Shown: one piece after another, positions 26,952-36,388 of the stretch
Position numbering within the stretch: position 1 is the first letter of the stretch
Layout: each line of letters begins with the position of its first letter
Assembly (NCBI GenBank): GCA_946613885.1
Contig: CAMOGA010000002.1
Location: 44,880-108,879, forward strand
Direction: 5' to 3'
Length of the DNA stretch: 64,000 bases
Source of the DNA: an uncultured Pseudomonadota bacterium
GTDB taxonomy: Bacteria > Pseudomonadota > Alphaproteobacteria > Rs-D84
Notes under the pieces: generated by a model
Told to the model about the DNA's origin: nothing
The model's input: the letters and a program-made list of their open reading frames with translations, nothing else
Databases searched by the model: none
Program-made: the position numbers and the translations under genes

Positions 26952-28606
26952 ATGTTTTTTAAATGATTTAAAAAACTAGAATCAATAACAAACAGCAATA
27001 CCCGTGGTTTAATTTTCAAAATATCTTTTTCCCATCGTGACATGTTTAAATCTTTACCATCGTAATTGTTTGCACGATATTTATAAACATGTTTAAAATC
27101 ATGTGCAAAAAATTGCACAATATTTTCTGTCATAGAATTTCCGATTATAATAATATCGCCATAATTACCATCAGGATTTGTGTATTTAGCAAACAGTTCT
27201 TTTGGAGAATTATTTCGCATAATTTTTGTCCCGTTTGGTAAATCAAAATATTTATATTCGTATGATAAAGGGCACGTCCAAGACATATTCATTTGTTGGC
27301 ACAGGCTGCCGTAGGTATATTCACGTTGATATTCTGCACGAACCATTTTGTTACGACTGATTCTGTAAAAAGATTCATCTGTTGACAATGTTATTTTGGC
27401 GTCTTGTTTTAATCTGTCTGCAACTGCTTTATATCCAATCCATGCGCCATAATCGGTCCAATGGTGGTCTGTTTTGAAAAACACAGGTTCGGCTTTGTTT
27501 GCCGATAATAATTGTGAAGTTATATCTAAGAACACAGAATTTTTATTGTCTTTCAGATTATCTGATAATACAGATGAGTATGTAAAATATGGTTGCGGTA
27601 ATGTATCTGCATCAGGCAGAAATAATTCTCTTTCTGGTACCGATAAAAAATAGCATTTTATTTTATTATCACGACAGAAATTTGATAAATTTATCAAAGC
27701 ATGTTTATCTTTTTGTATTTCTTCTATGTCTGGAATATTTCTCTTTGGGTTTTCTCTATCAAAATTTTTGATAAAATCTTTATTAATCAAGCAATTGTTT
27801 TTCATACAATATTTATTGCTTAAAAAGGCATATTTTGTGGTTGTATCAATGTTCATTGCAAGATTGCGTCCAAAAAACCTGTCATTAAACCAATCATTAA
27901 ATTGTGTGCCGTATTTATTGTTTATATCGTCATCAACAAATAAATCAGGACTTTTGGCCAACATTCTATTTTCTTGTTCTGATTTTTCAGCATTTGAAAT
28001 ATGCAACATTGGGATACAAATTAATATTCCAAACAACAAAACAAATATCGCATCTGTTTTATTGTTTTTGTTTGATACAAACGAAACCAATACCCATGAC
28101 AAAGCCAACCAAAAACACAGTAATATTATAAATATCGGATAATTTATCGATAAACTACCATTGGCATTAATAATATCTTTATAAACAATATACGGGTCAT
28201 GTTTATTTGATGTTATTATCATTTTGCCGTTTTTAACAACAAAAGATTCCACGTCTGCGCTTTTATTGAAATTATTTAAATCCAATGATTTACCATTTAT
28301 TTTCAAATCAGAAATTTCAACCACACCCGGCTCAATACCAGTATCTAATCTGAAATTTTTTATTTTTTTGTTGGGAATCCGGATATAAACATTTGTTTGA
28401 TTATTTTTTGTTGTAAGTTTCTTTTGTGCATGTTCGGAAAATTTTTCGTGGTTATCATCTGTCCAAAAAACCTGATATTCTATTGGTTGTGTTGTATTTT
28501 GATTAAATGAAACAGATACACAATTAGAGATAAATAATGATTTGGATAAAAATAATCCAAATAATGTTATAATCAGCACAAAATATTTTTTCATATTTTT
28601 TATCAT
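26939..28606 (-). CDS. AlgJ/AlgX-like SGNH O-acyltransferase (paralogue 1)
   Basis: A 555-residue paralogue of the following gene with the same plan: membrane segments near residues 7-27 and 168-190, beta-rich periplasmic domain, then DHHW-type SGNH domain with ENRMLAKSPDL, VFFKTDHHWTDYGAWIGY (DxHHW catalytic block) and an extra Cys-containing insertion. Only the second half diverges strongly between the paralogues, suggesting different polysaccharide acceptors. It is first in the acylation operon. A promoter for the opposite strand lies about 40 nt upstream of its start. Confidence 0.85.
   Translation of the reverse strand: MIKNMKKYFVLIITLFGLFLSKSLFISNCVSVSFNQNTTQPIEYQVFWTDDNHEKFSEHAQKKLTTKNNQTNVYIRIPNKKIKNFRLDTGIEPGVVEISDLKINGKSLDLNNFNKSADVESFVVKNGKMIITSNKHDPYIVYKDIINANGSLSINYPIFIILLCFWLALSWVLVSFVSNKNNKTDAIFVLLFGILICIPMLHISNAEKSEQENRMLAKSPDLFVDDDINNKYGTQFNDWFNDRFFGRNLAMNIDTTTKYAFLSNKYCMKNNCLINKDFIKNFDRENPKRNIPDIEEIQKDKHALINLSNFCRDNKIKCYFLSVPERELFLPDADTLPQPYFTYSSVLSDNLKDNKNSVFLDITSQLLSANKAEPVFFKTDHHWTDYGAWIGYKAVADRLKQDAKITLSTDESFYRISRNKMVRAEYQREYTYGSLCQQMNMSWTCPLSYEYKYFDLPNGTKIMRNNSPKELFAKYTNPDGNYGDIIIIGNSMTENIVQFFAHDFKHVYKYRANNYDGKDLNMSRWEKDILKIKPRVLLFVIDSSFLNHLKNMWGK
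27870..28117. repeat. Near-identical 248-bp segment in paralogue 1
   Basis: Partner of 26182-26429, offset by exactly 1688 bp. Confidence 0.9.
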
Positions 28607-28645
28607 TTATAGGAATAACTATAATGTATAATAAAATAAAAACAA

Positions 28646-28674
28646 TTGATTTTTTATCGTTTTTATGATATAAT
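28646..28674 (+). promoter_or_regulatory. Promoter of the tail-fibre-like gene
   Basis: TTGATT (28646-28651), 17-bp spacer, TATAAT (28669-28674), with transcription predicted from about 28681. It fires into two tandem hairpins before the gene. Confidence 0.75.
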
Positions 28675-28687
28675 TTAACCACATCAG

Positions 28688-28741
28688 CGGGTTGTTTTTG
28701 CGCCCGTTTTTTATTACCCACAATTTTTTGTGGGCTTTTTT
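28688..28741 (+). terminator. Tandem hairpins in the leader of the tail-fibre-like gene
   Basis: Hairpin 1: CGGG (28688-28691) and CCCG (28703-28706) followed by six T. Hairpin 2: CCCACAA (28717-28723) and TTGTGGG (28728-28734) followed by CTTTTTT. Both lie between the promoter and the ribosome-binding site, so the leader may attenuate expression. Confidence 0.65.
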
Positions 28742-28762
28742 GTTATAACAAAAGGAGTTATC

Positions 28763-29605
28763 ATGCAAAAAGTATCATATATGGGTGATGGTACAACAAC
28801 AGAATTTACTTTTAATTTCCCATATTTTGAAAATTCAAATATTATTGTGACCAAAAATGGTGAAATCACCACAGGATATACTATTATTGGAACGTCTGCC
28901 GCGCCTGATGCAGATATTCCGTATACAGGGGGCAAAGTCGTTTTTGAAACTGCGCCGACAAATTTAGACAGTATAACAATTGCACGCCATTTACCATTGA
29001 TTAGAAACGTAGATTATCAACCAACTGAAAACATAGATCCAACCATATTAAATCAAGACCTGAATTATTTAATGGAGGTTATCAAAGACCGTAAAGACGA
29101 ATTAAACGATTTAATTGAAAAATACGCAGAAATTACAAACAAAGAATTACTTGAAACTGTTCTGGCACGCATAGATGCGATTCATGGCGAAATTGTTAAT
29201 ATAGATGAAAAAATAACGGAATTGGGCGATATTTCGCAAATTAACAATGATATAACATCTTTAAAAAATGCTGAAAATTTTACCACAACAGGCAAAAATA
29301 CAATAACACACCAATCTATGCCCGGCGACAGTTCTGTTGAATTAACATTGGGGGCAGATGGTTCAGCATATACAATGCCTGCAGATGGGTATTTATATTT
29401 GGCAAAAACTTCATCGGCATCTGGTCAGCGTGTTAAATTTACAAATATTTCATCAGTAAATATGGCTGTTTCAACATGGAGTTCTGGCGTGCAAAATCTT
29501 GAAATTATAATGCCGGTGTCCAAAGATAATGTTGTGTATGTATATTACAACGCAGGCGGATTAACAAATCAGTTTAGGTTTATTTATGCAAATGGAACAA
29601 AATAA
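28763..29605 (+). CDS. Phage tail-fibre-like protein
   Basis: A 280-residue protein. Residues 1-100 match the T7 gp17-like N-terminal fibre module: YMGDGTTTEFTFNFPYF, TIARHLPLIRN and ENIDPTILNQDLNYLMEVIKD. A helical coiled stretch follows (about 100-170), then a beta-rich C-terminal head (190-280) that likely binds a ligand. I chose the ATG at 28763 with AAAAGGAG upstream; the frame extends 5' but has no site. No other tail, capsid or lysis gene is nearby, so it is a solitary phage-type fibre within a polysaccharide island. It may be a relic, a tailocin part kept elsewhere, or a decoy/adhesin. Confidence 0.7.
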   Translation: MQKVSYMGDGTTTEFTFNFPYFENSNIIVTKNGEITTGYTIIGTSAAPDADIPYTGGKVVFETAPTNLDSITIARHLPLIRNVDYQPTENIDPTILNQDLNYLMEVIKDRKDELNDLIEKYAEITNKELLETVLARIDAIHGEIVNIDEKITELGDISQINNDITSLKNAENFTTTGKNTITHQSMPGDSSVELTLGADGSAYTMPADGYLYLAKTSSASGQRVKFTNISSVNMAVSTWSSGVQNLEIIMPVSKDNVVYVYYNAGGLTNQFRFIYANGTK

Positions 29606-29616
29606 AAGGATATAAT

Positions 29617-29802
29617 ATGTTTTTAGGAATACAGAACGATTTAATTGCTATGATTGCAGAAACTCGTGAAGAATTGGAAAATATGCCATGTATGGAATTT
29701 ACAGAAATTATTGAAACAAACGAACCGGTAGAAATGATAAACTGTAAATATTATGTTGGTGTTCAAAATATTCAAGATGCAAAAATGGGGTTAACAGAAT
29801 AA
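29617..29802 (+). CDS. Small protein after the tail-fibre-like gene
   Basis: A 61-residue acidic protein (ATG with AAAAGGAT site, 11 nt after the fibre gene stop). No recognised domain. Its position right behind a fibre gene is typical for tail-fibre assembly chaperones or small phage accessory proteins, but this is context only. A hairpin follows at 29812. Confidence 0.5.
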   Translation: MFLGIQNDLIAMIAETREELENMPCMEFTEIIETNEPVEMINCKYYVGVQNIQDAKMGLTE

Positions 29803-29811
29803 AGCGAACAA

Positions 29812-29837
29812 TCCCCAGGTATTTATATGCCTGGGGA
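29812..29837. terminator. Hairpin between convergent genes
   Basis: TCCCCAGG (29812-29819) and CCTGGGGA (29830-29837) with a 10-nt loop. The T run is weak. It separates the tail-fibre unit from the TupA-type gene. Confidence 0.65.
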
Positions 29838-29843
29838 AAACAA

Positions 29844-31268
29844 TTATTTTGATTCTTTAAATTGTTTTTTATCCAAATCATAAATTTTTGATGGCAATTT
29901 AATTAAATCTCCAAATTTTTTATTTATATTTTCATCGTTCCATTTTGAAACACCTGATGCAGAACTGAACGTCATTTCACCGAAATATAATTTTCCATCA
30001 TTCATTCTGTAAAAATCTACACGAACATGACTAAACCCTGTTGATAATTTTTCAGCCAATTTTATCATGTCATCTAAATTATCTGGTTTTTCGATATTTT
30101 TGACATCCAATGGATAATCATACACAAAATTTTGTTTGTTCCATTTTTTATCATAAAAAGCCATTTTTAAACCATCTAAATTTCTTTCAGATAAAAATTG
30201 AATATAATAAACTTTGCCATCAAAACACCAAAATTTATAATCGTATAAATCATTTGTTCCCTGATTTTCAATATATTTTTCAATGATAATTTTGGGTTCT
30301 ATGTCACGATAGTGTAATTCATAACCATAACGATATGCAAAATTTTCACGCATCCATTTGTTAATTTTATTTTTTACATCATCGATGTTAATTTGCGATT
30401 TATCTTTGACGATAATATTATATCCCGAACCGTGATTGCATTTTATCACAAATTGGTTTGGTAATTTATCGAAATCAATATCTTCAAATTTATTATAAAC
30501 ACCAATAATTGGCACCAAATATTCTTTACCAATTTTTTCTGCGACCCAATCACGAACCAAATACTTGTCTGCCAGACGTGTTTTTTCGGGTGTGGAATCA
30601 TACAGTTTTAACCATTGAATTTTTTCATTATAAGTTGTTGGGTTGTCCAGATTTAACAAACAACCTGTTTTTGAACGGTACCAAATTTCAAGTGCTTTCT
30701 TAAAATCTGTGACTGACAATAATCGTTCTTGAATCACTGTGAAATTATTATTCGCTTCTGTACGAACCATGGAAAGATTTTTTTGAACAGATTTCACCAA
30801 ATTAATTTGATTATCAGAATTTTTAATCAATTCGTTTTGTGTATGGTTTTGGTTTTCCAAAATATCCCTAATTTTAATCAATTCGTTTTGTGTATGGTTT
30901 TGGTTTTCCAAAATATCCTTAATTTTAATCAATTCATTTTGTGTACGGCTTTGGTTTTCTAAAATATCCTTAATTTTAATCAATTCATTTTGTATACGGC
31001 TTTGGTTTTCTAAGATATCCTTAATTTTAATCAATTCATTTTGTATATGGTTTTGGTTTTCTAAGATATCTTTACGTGTTTGCGTTAATGTATTGGTTAA
31101 ATCTTTTTGTGTTTGTTGTAATTGATTGTTTGTTTGTGATAGCTTGGCACAAAGTTTTTTATATTTATTTGTGTGTTGAATTTTTATTCCACAAAACTTA
31201 ACAACCTTTTTTATACCATCTGATTTGTAAGAAAAAAATCGTGAAAGTTTGAACGTTTTATCTGACAT
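29844..31268 (-). CDS. TupA-like ATP-grasp protein with repeat coiled coil
   Basis: A 474-residue protein. Residues 30-170 form a coiled coil built of 17-residue repeats (DILENQxxxQNELIKIK), five full DNA units of 51 bp. The C-terminal half is an ATP-grasp of the TupA/PF14305 type: FVIKCNHGSGYNIIVKD, PKIIIEKYIENQG, KFWCFDGKVYYIQFL and HVRVDFYRMNDGKLYFGEMTF carry the nucleotide- and metal-binding residues. TupA-type proteins attach amino acids or sugars in teichuronopeptide and capsular polymers. No signal peptide. It is the last gene of the minus-strand polysaccharide operon. Confidence 0.8.
   Translation of the reverse strand: MSDKTFKLSRFFSYKSDGIKKVVKFCGIKIQHTNKYKKLCAKLSQTNNQLQQTQKDLTNTLTQTRKDILENQNHIQNELIKIKDILENQSRIQNELIKIKDILENQSRTQNELIKIKDILENQNHTQNELIKIRDILENQNHTQNELIKNSDNQINLVKSVQKNLSMVRTEANNNFTVIQERLLSVTDFKKALEIWYRSKTGCLLNLDNPTTYNEKIQWLKLYDSTPEKTRLADKYLVRDWVAEKIGKEYLVPIIGVYNKFEDIDFDKLPNQFVIKCNHGSGYNIIVKDKSQINIDDVKNKINKWMRENFAYRYGYELHYRDIEPKIIIEKYIENQGTNDLYDYKFWCFDGKVYYIQFLSERNLDGLKMAFYDKKWNKQNFVYDYPLDVKNIEKPDNLDDMIKLAEKLSTGFSHVRVDFYRMNDGKLYFGEMTFSSASGVSKWNDENINKKFGDLIKLPSKIYDLDKKQFKESK
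30821..31075. repeat. Five 51-bp tandem repeats inside the TupA-like gene
   Basis: Unit starts at 30821, 30872, 30923, 30974 and 31025, a period of exactly 51 bp. Each encodes 17 residues of the coiled coil. Copies differ by a few bases, mostly in the xxx positions. Confidence 0.9.
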
Positions 31269-31279
31269 TTTTTAATTCC

Positions 31280-32230
31280 TTATATTGATTTTTTCCATTG
31301 AACAAATTTGCGAATACCTTCTTTAAATGATGTTTTTGGTGTATAGCCCAATAATTTTTGTGCCTTGGACCAATCGCATACTGTTTTATCAACATCGCCC
31401 GGTTGCATAGGCATTTGATTGATTGTTGCTTTTTTGCCAGAAACATCTTCTATTGTGGCAATCATATCTTTTAATGTGATTGGTTCGCCACCACCCAGAT
31501 TAATTATTTCATAGCCAGTTTTATCATAATTTATTGCCCCACATATTCCAGCCACAATATCGTCAATATATGTATAATCACGTTTTGTTGAACCGTCACC
31601 ATACATATCTATTGGTTTATCTGACATTATCAATCTGGTAAATTTGTTTATTGCCAAATCAGGACGTTGACGCGGGCCGTATACAGTGAAAAACCGCAAA
31701 GCAACAACATTTATTCCATATAAATGATGCCATGTATATAATAATTGTTCACACGCAGATTTTGTTGCTGCATATGGGGAAATTGGTTCTGTGACCTTTA
31801 AATCTTCGCTAAAAATATTTTCTTTACAGTTTCCATATACAGATGAAGAAGATGCAAAAACAATCTTTTTAATATTTTTTTCACGCATACATTCCAATAT
31901 ATTAACTGTCCCCATAATATTGGTTTTTACATAGTCCACAGGTCTTTCCAAAGATGGACGAACCCCAGCACGTGCAGCCAAATGAACAACAACGTCTATA
32001 TCATTTTCATTAAAAACCTTTTTTAAATCGTCTATGTTTTCAATGTCAAAACGATAAAGTTTATAATTAGGGTTGTTCAGGTTATGTTTGATATTACGTT
32101 CTTTGACAGAAATATCATAATAATCATTAAAATTATCAACAACAATAACACGATGATTGTCTGATAATAATTTATCTGCTAATGAAGAACCTATGAATCC
32201 GGCACCGCCTGTTATTAAAAAAGTTTTCAT
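31280..32230 (-). CDS. UDP-glucuronate 4-epimerase-like SDR
   Basis: A 316-residue extended SDR. GGAGFIGSSLADKLL is the NAD-binding GxxGxxG, and the catalytic triad reads SSSSVYG then YAATK (Tyr-x-x-x-Lys). LAARAGVRPSLERP, RFFTVYGPRQRPD and KRDYTYIDDIV are hallmarks of UDP-glucuronate/UDP-galacturonate 4-epimerases (CapI/LspL type) rather than GalE. It interconverts UDP-GlcA and UDP-GalA to supply precursor to the surface polysaccharide made by neighbouring genes. It lies 12 nt from the large glycosyltransferase upstream. Confidence 0.85.
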   Translation of the reverse strand: MKTFLITGGAGFIGSSLADKLLSDNHRVIVVDNFNDYYDISVKERNIKHNLNNPNYKLYRFDIENIDDLKKVFNENDIDVVVHLAARAGVRPSLERPVDYVKTNIMGTVNILECMREKNIKKIVFASSSSVYGNCKENIFSEDLKVTEPISPYAATKSACEQLLYTWHHLYGINVVALRFFTVYGPRQRPDLAINKFTRLIMSDKPIDMYGDGSTKRDYTYIDDIVAGICGAINYDKTGYEIINLGGGEPITLKDMIATIEDVSGKKATINQMPMQPGDVDKTVCDWSKAQKLLGYTPKTSFKEGIRKFVQWKKSI

Positions 32231-32241
32231 TTCAATATCCT

Positions 32242-35200
32242 TTATTTATACCAATTTTTAAAAAGTGGTGTATATGTATTATGTTGTATATCGCTGGCAT
32301 ATTGTATTTTTTGCATGTAATATTTATCATTATCCGTTGGGTAAGAATTTAACAATGAAACCCAAACAGAAACCATCTCGATATCATAATCTATTGTGGT
32401 GTCAGGAAAATATTTTTTCATATCCTGATTAAATGCCACACATCCATCAGAAATACATGGATAAATTTTCACACGGAATATTTCTGATTCGTTATCGGTT
32501 TTTTTGTACACAGGTTTTCCATTTTGTAAATCACGAATTGGATATTCTGGGGCGGTGAACAACAATTCTATAAAATCGTATGGTTTTAATAAAGAAAGGG
32601 ATGTCCCATCTTTGTCAAAAACAAATTCTTTGGATTTTTGATTAGTGTTCAATCGCCAATAAAATCCAACAATATCTTTGTTTGGATATATAGATTCAAA
32701 TAATTTTTGGGATGTATATCCAATGGTCGCAGAATCCACAACCGCGAACTTTTTAGATTTGTAATTAAATTGTCCCAGATATTTCAGATATTCTTTCTTT
32801 TTTATTTCAGAATATTTTTTGATATTTGTTTTATTTTGTTTAATAAACAGCAAATCGTTTTCATAAGATTCTGTTAAATCTGACGATTTTTTTGCATTTT
32901 GTAAATTTGCCCTGTAATAATCAGCAATAGATTTTACCTGGTCATGATTTTTTTCGTTATAGTGTAAAGAAATAATATGGCTTAATAATCTGGGGGCATA
33001 AACATAATGTGCGTTTAAACCAGATTTATTTATCAAATCAAATACACGCACAAAAGAATAACCGTCGCGTGCAACCATGGCAATATCTTTGATATTGTTT
33101 TTTACACAATTAGAATAAACATAATTCATAAATTGATATGCAATTGGGCCACCATATACATATCCCAGATTATAATAATAATCTGTTTCGGTGATATTGT
33201 TTGTTTTTATTGTGTGTAATGCCAAAATGCTTAAAAATATAGACGTTTCTAAATTATCTTTTTTGTAATCATATAACATTTTGGTTCGAATATCTGTATT
33301 GAACAAATTATCGATAATTTTCGGTATAACCAAACTGTTCAAATGTTTTTTATCTGCCTGGTCACCGTCTTTTGTTTGGTTGTCGCCTATGTGAATAATG
33401 TCCTGGGGATTACATTTCATATGTTTTATAATATAATCATATAGTGTCCCATCACGTTTGCTGGCACCACATTCATTAGATATAAAAACTTCGTGGAATT
33501 TATTATATTTGTTTTTGTGCAGCATTTTTACCAGTAATGATTTTGGCAAATACATATCTGATACGGCAATAATGGTTTTCCCAGAATCAACCGCATAATC
33601 ATACAGTTCTTTAATAATCGGGTGTTGTATAGAACGCGTGTATTCAAAATCCATTTCCTTATCACGCATAGATAAAAATTTTTTTGGCATAAACTTATAA
33701 ATCATATCTAAAGTGACATCACCATCAAACGGCATCGCAAAAGCAGTTTTTTCGGCATTTATTCTGGCATTTGCAAAATCCGGCTTGTTAAAGATTTTTT
33801 CCATGTGTACAAATAAATCTGTTGGTTTAACATACGGACGACATAACAGAGTATCAAATATATCAAACGAGACAATTTTACATGCATCTATTTTTTTCTT
33901 GTATTCTTGTATTTTCTTTGCAGAAAACGCATTTTCTTTTGTTATATCATTATCAAAAGATATAGCGCGACCTTCGCGTTTGCCATACAGTTCGTAATGC
34001 AACAATGGACAAACTTTCCCATTTTTTACATCTTTGTTAAGTAATAAATACATAAAAGAATCAAATTTTGGCGATGGGTTGCGACCTTCCTTCCATCCGT
34101 ATTTCAAATAGTGTTCTGCCGGATTTACATTTGCTGTTTTTACATCAGGATTTTGATTTAAATACCATTTTTTATCAAAATATTTAGAATGTTTGATAAC
34201 TTTTAACGGGTTCGCCCGTTTGTTATCGCGTCTTTTATCCAATCTGGCTTTTAATTTTTTATACAGTGTCCCAACAGTATGAACACCAACAGTTTTATAT
34301 CCACAATCATGAACCAAAATACCAAACATCGTTTCGCAAGAATGTGCCAGTGACCCACCATCACCAGTTTGGTTTGCAGAAACAAATTCAATTGCTTCAA
34401 ATTTTGTTTTCTGAAAAGGTTTTAATAATTGTGCACGAATCATGAACATTGTTCCAGAGATAAAATCTGCCGTGCAATATTCTATCCCCATTTTTTTACA
34501 TAATTTTTCCGTGTTAGGAATTTGCGGCTTATATTCAATTTTTCTTAATAAATTTGCACAACCAACCATACCAACCTTAGGTTGTTGAAATTTACGTAAT
34601 GCACGATTAAACAAGAATTTATTGCCTATCAAAGGATTTATTAAATCATTTCGCCAATCTGGACCACGGTATAATATATCTTTGAATTTCCATGGTTGGG
34701 TATCTCTGTCTGCTTTTGTGTGTATTTTTAATACACAATCATAATCATCCAGATTTACATTTTGTAATACCTGATAAAACGGATAAACATCATAGCCCAT
34801 ATTGCCTACTTGCGTTATATGCGCGTCATTTTTAAATTGTTTTATTTTTTGAACAATATTTTCGTTTTTATCAACAACTGTCACATATAAATCGTAATTT
34901 ACTGTTATATTTTTTAATTTTTTTAAAAACCAATCCAATTGATTTTGATAATATAAATGTAAATGAACCAATAATTTAATATCTTTTTTATTTTTTGGAA
35001 AATCATCATTAATATTGTTTGCTGTTGATTTTTCTATCACAGATTGAACATGTTTAAAATATGCATCTTCGGTAAAATATTGTTTATACAATTTGTATGA
35101 TAAATTACCCATTTTTGCCAAATCATATTTTTTTTCTATGATATTGCTGAAACATTTTTTTAAACTGGCCAGATTGCCGGCTTTTACGATAAATCCATCC

Positions 35201-36372
35201 TTGTTATTTGTTATATAATCTGCCTGGCCACAACAATCGGATACAATGCATGCCTTGTGCATCATCATGCCTTCCATAACAACCTGAGGATTTGGGTCAT
35301 CCAATGATGGACATAATAAAATATCACATGAATTTAAAACATCATATTTTTCTTTGCCTTGTAATATACCATGATAAAACAAATTATCATTTTTTATAAT
35401 GTTTTTTGATGTTGCACCAATAAAGTGAATTTCAATTTTATTTTGATATTCATTTGGTAGTTCTTGAAACGCCTTTATAATTAAATTTTGAGCTTTGCGG
35501 GCGCAAAAATTACCGATTACACAAAAACGCACTTTGCCGTCATTGGAATATGTTGGTACATATTCATTTGATAAATCTTTAACACCATATAATAATAATT
35601 TGGTATGCTTATTTAAATTTGCAATACAACGTTGGGTATATTTACTGACCGCGTAAACATTTGAATCGTTTGATAATGTTTCCAATAACCCTGTTTTGTG
35701 ACCAAATGTTTCGTGAACGTTTTTACCTTCGGCTATACGCCACATATGCGGAACACGTTTTATCGACTGTATAAATGGATACGTTAAAACTGTATTACAG
35801 AAAACAAAATCAAAATTATTTATTCCCGCTTCAATATCATCGTTGGTCCAGTGAAAATTGGTAAAACAATCTATGTTTTCTGCCTGGTATTGTTTAACTA
35901 ATTCATCATTGTCGCCACCAATAACAGTCACATGATATCCACATGATTTTAAATATTTTGCCGTATTAAACACCGCCAATGGCGCACCTGTTATATTAAA
36001 AGAATGTGTAATTAACAATATATTTTTTGTATCGTGTTTTAAACGTTCGCTGTATCGTTTAAAACGTCTGGTATATTTGTTTGACGGAAAATAGGGTGTG
36101 CGTCCCAGTTCATGACAACCATATTTTAAATAATGCAATAATGGATTTATGCCCGCCTGTTTAACATCGGCATTAAAATTTAAATATTCATTTGTATTAA
36201 AATATTTGGATGGATTGCGTCCTTCCTTCCAACCATAATTCATATAATGTTTTATTGGGTTTGCTTTCGTTGTTTTTACATCAGGATATGTTTTCAAATA
36301 CCATCTTTTGTTGAAAAGTTTTGATTTTGCAATAATTTTATAATCTTCACTGTGATTGGTAAATAAATGCAT
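32242..36372 (-). CDS. Giant glycosyltransferase fusion GT4-RgpF-HAD
   Basis: A 1376-residue protein with at least three enzymatic modules. Residues 15-95 and 727-805 are two copies of a short domain with NPDVKxxxxNPxxHYxxYGWKEGRNPS-type spacing. Residues 115-450 form a GT4 glycosyltransferase (FCVIGNFCARKAQN, SLDDPNPQVVMEGMMM). Residues 463-715 match rhamnan synthesis protein RgpF (LYVTVVDKNEN, GPDWRNDL, GTMFMIRAQLL). Residues 830-1010 are a HAD-type domain with SFDIFDTLLC (836-845), SDMYLPK and GDNQTKDGDQAD. Residues 1030-1376 are uncharacterised. No membrane segment is seen. The modules probably build and modify a polymer repeat unit. Confidence 0.85.
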   Translation of the reverse strand: MHLFTNHSEDYKIIAKSKLFNKRWYLKTYPDVKTTKANPIKHYMNYGWKEGRNPSKYFNTNEYLNFNADVKQAGINPLLHYLKYGCHELGRTPYFPSNKYTRRFKRYSERLKHDTKNILLITHSFNITGAPLAVFNTAKYLKSCGYHVTVIGGDNDELVKQYQAENIDCFTNFHWTNDDIEAGINNFDFVFCNTVLTYPFIQSIKRVPHMWRIAEGKNVHETFGHKTGLLETLSNDSNVYAVSKYTQRCIANLNKHTKLLLYGVKDLSNEYVPTYSNDGKVRFCVIGNFCARKAQNLIIKAFQELPNEYQNKIEIHFIGATSKNIIKNDNLFYHGILQGKEKYDVLNSCDILLCPSLDDPNPQVVMEGMMMHKACIVSDCCGQADYITNNKDGFIVKAGNLASLKKCFSNIIEKKYDLAKMGNLSYKLYKQYFTEDAYFKHVQSVIEKSTANNINDDFPKNKKDIKLLVHLHLYYQNQLDWFLKKLKNITVNYDLYVTVVDKNENIVQKIKQFKNDAHITQVGNMGYDVYPFYQVLQNVNLDDYDCVLKIHTKADRDTQPWKFKDILYRGPDWRNDLINPLIGNKFLFNRALRKFQQPKVGMVGCANLLRKIEYKPQIPNTEKLCKKMGIEYCTADFISGTMFMIRAQLLKPFQKTKFEAIEFVSANQTGDGGSLAHSCETMFGILVHDCGYKTVGVHTVGTLYKKLKARLDKRRDNKRANPLKVIKHSKYFDKKWYLNQNPDVKTANVNPAEHYLKYGWKEGRNPSPKFDSFMYLLLNKDVKNGKVCPLLHYELYGKREGRAISFDNDITKENAFSAKKIQEYKKKIDACKIVSFDIFDTLLCRPYVKPTDLFVHMEKIFNKPDFANARINAEKTAFAMPFDGDVTLDMIYKFMPKKFLSMRDKEMDFEYTRSIQHPIIKELYDYAVDSGKTIIAVSDMYLPKSLLVKMLHKNKYNKFHEVFISNECGASKRDGTLYDYIIKHMKCNPQDIIHIGDNQTKDGDQADKKHLNSLVIPKIIDNLFNTDIRTKMLYDYKKDNLETSIFLSILALHTIKTNNITETDYYYNLGYVYGGPIAYQFMNYVYSNCVKNNIKDIAMVARDGYSFVRVFDLINKSGLNAHYVYAPRLLSHIISLHYNEKNHDQVKSIADYYRANLQNAKKSSDLTESYENDLLFIKQNKTNIKKYSEIKKKEYLKYLGQFNYKSKKFAVVDSATIGYTSQKLFESIYPNKDIVGFYWRLNTNQKSKEFVFDKDGTSLSLLKPYDFIELLFTAPEYPIRDLQNGKPVYKKTDNESEIFRVKIYPCISDGCVAFNQDMKKYFPDTTIDYDIEMVSVWVSLLNSYPTDNDKYYMQKIQYASDIQHNTYTPLFKNWYK

Positions 36373-36388
36373 TTATGTTCCCTTTTGT

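Noticed and set aside
20573..29802. A prophage suggested by Bro-N protein, tail-fibre protein and RusA-like nuclease
   Set aside because: They are scattered, with no capsid, terminase, integrase or lysis genes, so no prophage can be supported.
30821..31075. Regularly spaced repeats as a CRISPR array
   Set aside because: The period is 51 bp with no unique spacers; it is an in-frame coding repeat of a coiled coil.
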